Positions 1-5,727 of a stretch of 5,727 nucleotides of DNA are shown here, piece by piece. The stretch is taken from contig CAZIRA010000154.1 in the NCBI GenBank assembly GCA_964541615.1, positions 1 through 5,727 of the forward strand. The letters are read 5' to 3'. Position 1 is the stretch's first letter. Each line of letters opens with the position of its first letter. Source of the stretch: UPXZ01 sp964541615 (GTDB lineage Bacteria; Bacteroidota; Bacteroidia; Bacteroidales; Paludibacteraceae). Position numbers and translations under genes: made by a program. The notes beneath the pieces were generated by a model, which did not search any database, had not been told where the DNA came from, and was given only the letters and a program-made list of their open reading frames with translations.

Positions 1-245
1 AAGAAGTTCTCCCGGCAGGCGAACACAAGGCATTGCGCCACTCGCTGGGCTTGGTAGCAACATCCGCTGCAGTTTCATTGGCTGCAAAGAATAAAATGAG
101 CCGAGAGTTTGTCGATGAGTTCTGGAAGGCGAAACATGAACCGTACGATGACGGATATTTCGATGCTTATTACGATGGATTGTTGCGGTTATTTGCTTTT
201 ATGCATTTGAGTGGGAATTATCGGATTATTTTTCCCAAAAAATAG
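1..245 (+). CDS. GH8 family enzyme, C-terminal fragment (probable reducing-end xylose-releasing exo-oligoxylanase)
   Basis: The gene is cut by the left edge. The first whole codon is at base 3, and 80 residues can be read to the TAG at 243-245. The TTG at 33 is internal and should not be taken as a start. The tail contains HSLGLVATSAAVSLAA, an acidic aromatic stretch around DDGYFDAYYDGLL, and ends LSGNYRII. This arrangement (HxLGLVAT helix, YYDGLL helix, final H-x-SGN-[FY]-R-I) matches the end of GH8 enzymes of the Rex type. Those enzymes release xylose from the reducing end of xylo-oligosaccharides by inversion. The catalytic Glu and Asp lie upstream, outside the window, so activity cannot be judged. 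The neighbouring GH5 and GH43 genes fit a role in xylan breakdown. It could be another GH8 type (endoxylanase or chitosanase), but the C-terminal pattern favours Rex. Cell location is unknown because the N-terminus is missing. Confidence 0.75.
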   Translation, partial: EVLPAGEHKALRHSLGLVATSAAVSLAAKNKMSREFVDEFWKAKHEPYDDGYFDAYYDGLLRLFAFMHLSGNYRIIFPKK

Positions 246-280
246 ATAATAGAAACTAAACCCGTTGCTAACGACACTAC

Positions 281-312
281 AGAGAATGTTGTTTTCAGAG
301 AATGTTGTTTTC
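281..312 (+). repeat. Perfect tandem duplication of a 16-bp unit
   Basis: AGAGAATGTTGTTTTC occurs at 281-296 and again, identical and directly abutting, at 297-312. A further partial similarity (ATGATGTT) follows at 313-320. It lies in the non-coding spacer about 90-120 bases upstream of the GH5 start. It may be a simple slippage duplication or a pair of direct-repeat binding sites. The sequence alone does not decide between these. Confidence 0.9.
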
Positions 313-333
313 ATGATGTTATAAACTATTTAA

Positions 334-365
334 TTGCTTAATAAGAATTACAGTTGTTAGCGTTG
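334..365 (+). promoter_or_regulatory. Weak candidate Bacteroidota-type promoter upstream of the GH5 gene
   Basis: The primary sigma factor of Bacteroides recognises a -7 element TAnnTTTG and a -33 element TTTG or TTG. Here TAGCGTTG at 358-365 matches the -7 consensus at all fixed positions but one. A TTG at 334-336 lies 21 bases upstream of it. This would start transcription near 370-375 and give a leader of roughly 25-30 bases before the ATG at 400. The match is imperfect and such short motifs arise by chance in AT-rich DNA. Confidence 0.25.
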
Positions 366-399
366 ATTTTGACCGTTTTACATCAGCTTTAATTAAAAC

Positions 400-2222
400 A
401 TGAAAAAGATTCAAAATAAACTGTTTGTTTTTGTGTTATTCTGTATTTTGTGTGCAGGATGTTCAGAAGATATACCTAACCCGGAGAATCCTTCACCTCC
501 AAAACCAGATGAAGAAACACCTGTTGTGGTATCTAAAAATAAACTTCCAAAATTACATGTTGACGGTCGTTTCCTTAAAAATGAGTCGGGAAAAAACATT
601 ACCCTGCATGGATTTGCGCAAACATATAGTCCGTTTTTCAACCAAAATGCATGGAGTAATTATAGCGTATCCGGATGTTTAACGTATAACAAAAGGATGA
701 TTGACCGCATTATGGACGCCGGTTGGAAGATGAATTTTGTGAGAATGCACATGGATCCGTACTGGAGCGACGACCCATCTCAGGCATCTGTTCGTTATGA
801 GGGGCATGAACGTTTTTCTCAGGAGCGGTTCAAGAAATACCTGGACGAAGTGTTTGTTCCAATGGCTGAATATGCAATCAGCAAAGGGTTATATGTAGTA
901 TTTCGTCCCCCGGGTGTAAGTCCGGGAAAAATTGCGCCGGGAGATGATTACAATAAATTTCTTGAGTTAGTATGGGATATAGTGTCAAAACATCCTAAAA
1001 TCAAAAATAACTCCGATATAATGTTTGAACTGGCTAATGAGCCTATAAATATATTGGGACCAAATGGTACGTATGCAAGTAGCGGACAGGGGCACTTTGA
1101 TCAGATGAAATTATTCTGTCAAAGCATTGTTGATAAGATTCGGTCAAATGCCGATAATATAATTTGGGTACCGGGGCTGGCCTACCAGTCTTCTTTCAGT
1201 GGATTTGCTAATAATCCGGTTAAAGGAACAAATATTGGTTATGCTGTTCACGCATATCCGGGATGGTACGGTAGCGATACCGAAGAGGCAAGTCCGGAGT
1301 TGGGAGGTTCGATGGGAGGAGGATATGAGAGTTTTCAGCGTGGGTGGAATGCACAGGTGAAACCCGTAGCAGATATTGCTCCTATCATGGTCACTGAAAT
1401 GGATTGGGCACCCAAAAAATATGAAGCATCATGGGGCAAAAGTTTTACCGGAGTGGTAGGAGGTCCTGGTTTTGGAGCTAATTTTAAATATATCGCAGAC
1501 ATAACAGGGAATGTGAGTTGGTTGATTTTTACCGAATGTCATCGCCTTGCTGAGTTTAATGATATTGCAGGAACAGCTGGAAATTACACTTTCCTGAATG
1601 ATCCTGAAGCTTGTGTGTGGCCAACATTCCACTGGTATAAAGAATATGCATCAGGTAAAGAGGATTCGGTAACGGAAAGTGAATTAGCAAAGATAGAAGT
1701 TGTAGGCGTGAGCGGAAGCTTGACAATGTTAACCGGAGGAGACAGGTATTTGATTGTAAATGCCATTTACAACAACGGAACATCTTTGCCGGTTACATCA
1801 AAAACTATCTTCACAACTTCAGACCAATCTGTTGTAAGTATAAATGAGAATGGAAGGTTGATAGCATTAAAAGATGGATTAGCTACCATAACAGCCACAT
1901 TTACACCTTCAACAGGAGTTAGTAAACAGATTAGCTTTACTGTTTACTCAACTACCTTTCCTCTGACTAAAGAGTTGTTTAATCCATCTATTTTTGCTCA
2001 AGGAACGTTCGACGAGGAAACGCGAACCTTAGTTACCGGACAATGGGGCTTTGGAGGATGGTGGTATAACAAAGGAGTAGATTTGTCAAAATATAAATAC
2101 CTCATTGCTGAACTCGACAACGATAACAAGAGCAGTGTTTCTTTCAGAGTTTTTGATGAAAACAATTATTGGTCTCAGCCGGCCACGTATGATTTTGGCA
2201 ACTCAAGAAAGGTAGTCGTGGA
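400..2222 (+). CDS. GH5 family surface lipoprotein (probable xylanase/endoglycanase) with Big2 domain, 3' end lost in assembly gap
   Basis: About 607 residues are visible before the gap. Residues 1-21 are a lipoprotein signal peptide with lipobox CAGC. The mature end Cys21-Ser-Glu-Asp resembles the Bacteroidota surface-export signal, so outer-membrane surface display is likely. A Pro-rich linker (about 26-46) follows, then a GH5 TIM barrel (about 48-420). The GH5 signature is clear: Arg115 in NFVRMH, acid/base Glu214 in FELANEP, His284/Tyr286 in HAYPGWYG, nucleophile Glu333 in VTEMDW, and Trp374. The usual beta-3 His region reads instead FRPPG (168-172). Residues about 428-517 form a Big2 Ig-like domain. 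From about 520 a beta-sandwich-like module (GWWYNKGVDLSKYKYL, FRVFDENNYW) begins and is cut by the Ns. The ATG at 400 has no Shine-Dalgarno, as is common in this phylum, but the signal peptide begins right there. GH5 members act on many beta-glycans; xylan is inferred from the neighbours. GH5_21 is possible but unproven. Confidence 0.85.
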
Positions 2223-2322
2223 NNNNNNNNNNNNNNNNNNNNNNNNNNNNNNNNNNNNNNNNNNNNNNNNNNNNNNNNNNNNNNNNNNNNNNNNNNNNNN
2301 NNNNNNNNNNNNNNNNNNNNNN
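2223..2322. other. Assembly gap (100 Ns)
   Basis: Exactly 100 undetermined bases, the conventional placeholder for a scaffold gap of unknown size. Both sides are coding on the + strand. The gap interrupts a beta-sandwich module of the GH5 protein on the left and precedes the near-start of a GH43 protein on the right. The true missing sequence should hold the rest of that module, a stop codon, a short spacer, and the start and signal peptide of the GH43 gene. That probably needs more than 100 bases. Confidence 0.95.
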
Positions 2323-4320
2323 AAAAATCCATCAGAAAGATTTGTCCATAAATCAATAGGAAATCCCTATTTACCGCTTTGGGAGCACCTGCCTGACGGA
2401 GAACCACGCGTATTTGAAGATCCCGACAGTCCGGGGAAATACCGGGCTTACATCATCGGTTCGCACGATTTGCGTGTAAATAGCTATTGCGGACCCGATA
2501 TACGTATTTGGTCTGCGCCGGTAGAAGATCTGTCAAGTTGGCGCGATGAAGGTCCCGTTTTTACATATTTTATTGATAACCAATGGGATGTGATGTACGC
2601 ACCAGATTTGGTAGAGGTGAAAAGAAAAGACGGCACCAAAGAATATTACCTTTATCCACACAGCCGCGGTCCTCAAAGAGAAGCAATGGTAGCCAAAGGA
2701 AGTCGTCCTGATGGTCCGTTTAAGCCCATTAATCTTACCGAAGATGGAAGAAGAACGCTTCCCGGCAGTATTCTCGGTTTTGACCCGGCCATTTACGTTG
2801 ATTACATCACGGATCCAAACGATCCTGATTATGAAATTGGTTTCAGAGCTTACGCTTATTGGGGTTTTCAACGTTCATTAGCAGCCGAATTAGACCAAAA
2901 AACAATGTATTCACTCCGTCCCGGTACAGAAATTATTCCATATTTCCTGCCATCCAGTGCCAGATATGGTGTTATCCGAGACCCTGAAGGAACAAAATAT
3001 CCCCAATTATACGCTAATGAAGATCCGAAAAATTTCAATTTCTTTGAAGCATCTTCCATCCGGAAAGTTGGGAACAAATACATCACGGTTTTCAGCGGTT
3101 ATTCCGGACCTGAATACGGATTAGGAAGTACGAATTCATCGTTGCGTTATGCGGTTGCCGATTCACCGCTCGGACCATGGAAAAGCGGTGGCGTTTTGGT
3201 TGACTCGCGGGGACCTGTTTTGAATCAGGACGGCACGGGACTGCAGACCACTAGCGGTGGCCACAACACGCACGGCAGCATCGAAAATATTAACGGCCAA
3301 TGGTACGTGTTTTATCATAAACCACCAAGGAATTTCGGTTTTGCACGTCAGGCAGTGGTAGCTCCGATTACGATAGAATGGGATGAAAAACCAGTAGCAG
3401 AAGGCGGTAGCGCAGTAATCAGAGCATATGATCCTTATGCAAAAAATAAAATTTGGACAGCAAAAGACAACCAGGGAAGAGAATACACGGGTGCTGAAAT
3501 TACGTCGGAAGGCTTTCATATCTACGGACTTGATCCGTACCAATATTATTCTGCAGGCTATGCAAGCTACCTTTCCGATGTCAGCATTCAGCAAGATTCA
3601 TGGGATATTTGGGATAATCACATGCCGATAACAAATGTGAAAAACGGCCATATTATCGGGTATAAATACTTTGGATTTGGAGGACTTAAAAAAGCTACCA
3701 AAGGTCTTAATGCTTTCAAAGGAACCAAAAGAGGAAATAAAACAGCATTCAACCTGTTTCTCACTCCCAAAACTTCAAAAAGTTTCAAAATAAATGTGTG
3801 GTTAGACGGTCCTTGGGACAACGATACTTGGAAAGGGAAAAAGATAGGTGAAATTATTGTCCCTGCTAATTCGAAACAGAACGTAACAAAATATACTGTA
3901 AATGTTTCTAAATCAGTAGATAAATTGAAAAAGAAACACGCGATATTTTTAGTTGCAGAAGGCGATGGATCGGAAGAACTGTTCGATTTAAGCGGACTTG
4001 GTTTCAGCTCAAAGAAAAATAAAATTGAGCGTCCTATTGTACCGACTGTTTCTATTTCTGTGAACGGACAAAAGATTGATTTGCCGAAAACACCCGTTAG
4101 ATCTACCAATGAAAACGGTATTGTTGGGTACGATATTTACGAAGCAACCTATAAACTCCCTGCTGAAACGTCAGTCATACCTAATTTGACGGCATCAGCT
4201 GACAATAACGATGTGAAAATAAAAGTAACGCAGGCTAATTCTGCAACAGGAACAGCAAAAGTAGAATTTGATTACAACGGAGTTGTAAAGACCTATAGGG
4301 TTGTTTTCACAAACAATTAA
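2323..4320 (+). CDS. GH43 family glycosidase with C-terminal CBM6-like and beta-sandwich modules, extreme N-terminus in gap
   Basis: There are 665 visible residues; numbering here starts at base 2323. The five-bladed propeller domain (about 7-370) shows the GH43 catalytic set: base Asp25 in LPDGEPRVF, pKa-modulating Asp154 in LGFDPAIYVD, and general acid Glu242 in NFFEASSIR. It also has the conserved SGGHNTHGS histidine region (bases about 3255-3281). A CBM6-like region follows (bases about 3550-4015: GYKYFGFGGL, INVWLDGPW, ending LFDLSGLGF), then a distinct C-terminal module (about 4021-4317, ending KTYRVVF). GH43 enzymes of xylan loci are mostly alpha-L-arabinofuranosidases or beta-xylosidases; which applies here cannot be read off. 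The visible part starts KNPSERFVHKSIGNPYLP, which looks like the start of the mature protein, so only a signal peptide (about 20-30 residues) is probably missing. A continuous frame with the GH5 gene exists only through the Ns, and I treat it as an artefact. The stop TAA is 12 bases before the next gene, implying co-transcription. Confidence 0.85.
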   Translation, partial: KNPSERFVHKSIGNPYLPLWEHLPDGEPRVFEDPDSPGKYRAYIIGSHDLRVNSYCGPDIRIWSAPVEDLSSWRDEGPVFTYFIDNQWDVMYAPDLVEVKRKDGTKEYYLYPHSRGPQREAMVAKGSRPDGPFKPINLTEDGRRTLPGSILGFDPAIYVDYITDPNDPDYEIGFRAYAYWGFQRSLAAELDQKTMYSLRPGTEIIPYFLPSSARYGVIRDPEGTKYPQLYANEDPKNFNFFEASSIRKVGNKYITVFSGYSGPEYGLGSTNSSLRYAVADSPLGPWKSGGVLVDSRGPVLNQDGTGLQTTSGGHNTHGSIENINGQWYVFYHKPPRNFGFARQAVVAPITIEWDEKPVAEGGSAVIRAYDPYAKNKIWTAKDNQGREYTGAEITSEGFHIYGLDPYQYYSAGYASYLSDVSIQQDSWDIWDNHMPITNVKNGHIIGYKYFGFGGLKKATKGLNAFKGTKRGNKTAFNLFLTPKTSKSFKINVWLDGPWDNDTWKGKKIGEIIVPANSKQNVTKYTVNVSKSVDKLKKKHAIFLVAEGDGSEELFDLSGLGFSSKKNKIERPIVPTVSISVNGQKIDLPKTPVRSTNENGIVGYDIYEATYKLPAETSVIPNLTASADNNDVKIKVTQANSATGTAKVEFDYNGVVKTYRVVFTNN

Positions 4321-4332
4321 AAAAGCTGCAAA

Positions 4333-5694
4333 ATGATGAAGAATAAAGTAATATCAGCCGTTGTGTTTTTGATGGTTTTGGTGCTTTCGAATGCTCAGAA
4401 CCCAATTATTCAAACCATGTACACTGCCGATCCGGCACCGATGGTGTACAATGGCAAACTGTATCTCTACACCAGCCACGACGAGGACAATTCCTCCTGG
4501 TTTGTGATGAATAACTGGAAACTTTATTCTACTACCGACATGGTCAACTGGACTGATCACGGCGTGGTACTTTCATACTCTGATTTTTCATGGGCAAAGG
4601 GTGATGCTTGGGCGGCACAATGCATTGAGAGAGACGGAAAATTTTACATGTACGTGCCAGTTACATCCCGATTAAATAACCGCCCTGCGATTGGAGTGGC
4701 TGTTGCAGATAGTCCTTACGGACCTTTCTACGATCCGCTCGGAAAACCGCTGGTGCAAAGCGGTCACGGTGATATTGACCCCACCGTATTCATTGACGAT
4801 GACGGACAAGCGTACCTCTACTGGGGAAATCCGAACTGCTACTACGTGGAGTTGAACGAAGATATGATTTCTTTTAAAAATGATATTGTACGGGTTCCAA
4901 TGACCGAAGAATCTTTTGGAAAAAGGGAAGGAAATGTGAAAGACCGACCGACTTTGTACGAGGAAGCACCTTGGCTCTACAAGCGGAAAGACATGTACTA
5001 CCTGCTTTGGGGTGGCGGACCCATTCCCGAACATTTGGGTTATTCAACCGGCAAAAGTCCGAAAGGACCCTGGAAAAATCAGGGAATGCTGATGCCTACT
5101 GAAGGCAGAAGTTTCACCAATCATCCAGGAATCATTGATTACAAAGGGAAAACCTACCTATTTTACCACAACGGAGCACTTCCCGGCGGGCACGGTTTCA
5201 ACCGCTCGGTGTGCGTGGAAGAAGTCAAATTCAACAAAGATGGAACGATACAGCCGATGAAAATGACCGAAGGAATCCAAAGCGGACTGGAAACTTTGAA
5301 TCCATACAGAAAAAACGAAGCAGAAACCATCGCTTTTTCCGAAGGAGTAAAAGCTTCTCAGAATAAGCAGGTGGGCGTATTTGTGAATGCGATGCAGAAT
5401 AACGCATACACAAAAGTTAAAGGCGTTGATTTTGGAACTCAGGGAGCATCCCGATTTTCAGCTCGCATAGGCACAACCATCAACGGAGGTGTGACAATGG
5501 AAATCCGCCTCGGAAGCAAGGATGAAAAGCTTATTGGAACGATAAGAGTACCGATTACAGGCGGTGACGACCGTTGGGAAGTGGTGAGTACCGATATTGA
5601 GAAAGTTACCGGAACGCAAGACCTGTATTTTGTTTTCAAATCCGATAAACCGGGAAGAATCATGTATTTCGATTACTGGATGTTTTCAAAATAG
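4333..5694 (+). CDS. GH43 family glycosidase with C-terminal CBM6-like domain (probable arabinoxylan arabinofuranosidase or beta-xylosidase)
   Basis: Complete gene of 453 residues. Residues 1-21 are a Sec signal peptide (MMKNK, hydrophobic core, SNA before Gln22) with no lipobox Cys, so a soluble periplasmic enzyme is expected. The GH43 propeller spans about 24-310. Its catalytic set is intact: base Asp33 in TADPAP, pKa-modulating Asp149 in GDIDPTVF, and general acid Glu211 in YEEAPW. His264 in TNHPG is the conserved central-channel histidine. Residues about 326-453 form a CBM6-like jelly roll, with NNAYTKVKGVDFG, an RIGTTINGG-type strand, EIRLGS, and the closing aromatic YFDYWMF. The order GH43-CBM6 and the opening DPAPMVYNGKLYLYTSHDE resemble arabinoxylan arabinofuranohydrolases (GH43_29-like); a beta-xylosidase is also possible. 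The ATG at 4333 is followed by another at 4336 and either could be used. The gene follows the preceding GH43 gene by 12 bases and precedes the next start by 13. Confidence 0.92.
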   Translation: MMKNKVISAVVFLMVLVLSNAQNPIIQTMYTADPAPMVYNGKLYLYTSHDEDNSSWFVMNNWKLYSTTDMVNWTDHGVVLSYSDFSWAKGDAWAAQCIERDGKFYMYVPVTSRLNNRPAIGVAVADSPYGPFYDPLGKPLVQSGHGDIDPTVFIDDDGQAYLYWGNPNCYYVELNEDMISFKNDIVRVPMTEESFGKREGNVKDRPTLYEEAPWLYKRKDMYYLLWGGGPIPEHLGYSTGKSPKGPWKNQGMLMPTEGRSFTNHPGIIDYKGKTYLFYHNGALPGGHGFNRSVCVEEVKFNKDGTIQPMKMTEGIQSGLETLNPYRKNEAETIAFSEGVKASQNKQVGVFVNAMQNNAYTKVKGVDFGTQGASRFSARIGTTINGGVTMEIRLGSKDEKLIGTIRVPITGGDDRWEVVSTDIEKVTGTQDLYFVFKSDKPGRIMYFDYWMFSK

Positions 5695-5700
5695 AAAGGA
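5695..5700 (+). promoter_or_regulatory. Shine-Dalgarno-like site before the last, partial gene
   Basis: AAAGGA lies 7 bases upstream of the ATG at 5708. It is a better purine match than the A-rich starts of the two earlier genes, and it supports translation from 5708. Shine-Dalgarno sites contribute less in Bacteroidota than in other bacteria, so this is supporting evidence only. Confidence 0.45.
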
Positions 5701-5707
5701 ATAACCA

Positions 5708-5727
5708 ATGAAAATACTACTTAAAAA
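5708..5727 (+). CDS. Start of a further gene, product unknown
   Basis: ATG at 5708-5710 begins an open frame MKILLK that runs off the right edge. The Met-Lys start with hydrophobic residues would fit the beginning of a signal peptide, as expected for another secreted glycan-degrading protein. Six codons are too few to assign a function. The 13-base spacing after the GH43 stop codon and the AAAGGA site suggest it continues the same operon. Confidence 0.5.

Larger units (their letters stand above)
246..399 (+). other. Intergenic region between the GH8 and GH5 genes
   Basis: This 154-base AT-rich spacer separates the GH8 stop from the GH5 start. It contains no convincing reading frame. It holds the tandem 16-bp repeat at 281-312 and a weak promoter candidate at 334-365. 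It is far longer than the 12-13-base spacers downstream. That makes it the most likely place in the window for a promoter, an RNA-processing site or a regulator site. No strong hairpin followed by a T-tract was found, so a terminator for the GH8 gene is not supported. Confidence 0.6.

Noticed and set aside
33..245. TTG at 33 as the start of a separate 70-residue protein
   Set aside because: The frame is open to the left edge and the preceding residues continue the GH8 similarity, so this is the tail of a longer gene.
263..273. Short inverted repeat CGTT-GCT-AACG after the GH8 gene, possible terminator
   Set aside because: The stem has only four pairs, contains two A-T pairs, and is not followed by a T-tract, so it is too weak for an intrinsic terminator.
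264..367. Similar motifs GTTGCTAAC (264-272) and GTTGTTAGC (353-361) flanking the spacer, possible operator pair
   Set aside because: The shared complementary core is only about six bases and the flanks do not match. Chance is a sufficient explanation in AT-rich DNA.
3618..4109. Reverse-strand open frame of 163 codons (and others of 112-143 codons opposite the GH43 genes)
   Set aside because: These lie fully antisense to well-supported GH43 coding sequence. Their translations have low-complexity Phe/Ser/Leu-rich composition and no recognisable domain.
400..4320. A single GH5-GH43 bifunctional enzyme as the annotated product
   Set aside because: The continuity depends entirely on 100 placeholder Ns, and the right-hand part begins like a stand-alone GH43 protein. 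Reported as two genes, with the alternative kept in the findings.

Overview
The window looks like part of a polysaccharide-utilisation locus from a member of the Bacteroidota. Three things suggest this. The codon use is moderately AT-rich, the A-rich start regions mostly lack Shine-Dalgarno sequences, and the first full lipoprotein has a Cys-Ser-Glu-Asp lipobox end typical of the surface-export signal in this phylum. The combination GH8 + GH5 + GH43 + GH43-CBM6 with Big2 domains is typical of Bacteroides/Prevotella/Dysgonomonas-type xylan loci. The genus cannot be decided from the sequence.

Layout, all on the + strand: (1) 1-245, the C-terminal end of a GH8 enzyme resembling reducing-end xylose-releasing exo-oligoxylanases. 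(2) 246-399, a 154-base non-coding stretch with a perfect 16-bp tandem duplication and a weak candidate Bacteroidota promoter. (3) 400-2222, a secreted lipoprotein with a GH5 catalytic domain, a Big2 domain and the start of another beta-sandwich module, cut off by a gap. (4) 2223-2322, exactly 100 Ns, an assembly scaffold gap. (5) 2323-4320, a GH43 enzyme lacking only its extreme N-terminus, with two C-terminal modules. (6) 4333-5694, a complete periplasmic GH43 enzyme with a C-terminal CBM6-like module. (7) 5708 to the end, the first codons of another gene.

The frame stays open from 400 to 4320 only because the Ns contain no stop codon and the arbitrary gap length happens to keep frame. I annotate this stretch as two genes, not one 1306-residue GH5-GH43 fusion.

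Together the genes read as a (gluco)arabinoxylan degradation cassette. The GH5 lipoprotein probably cuts polymer at the cell surface, the two GH43 enzymes probably remove arabinose and/or xylose, and the GH8 enzyme trims xylo-oligosaccharides from the reducing end. The 12-13-base spacings around the second GH43 gene point to one transcript. Substrate assignments rest on family knowledge and context and are not shown directly by the sequence. I see no RNA gene, CRISPR array, mobile element or clearly new system.
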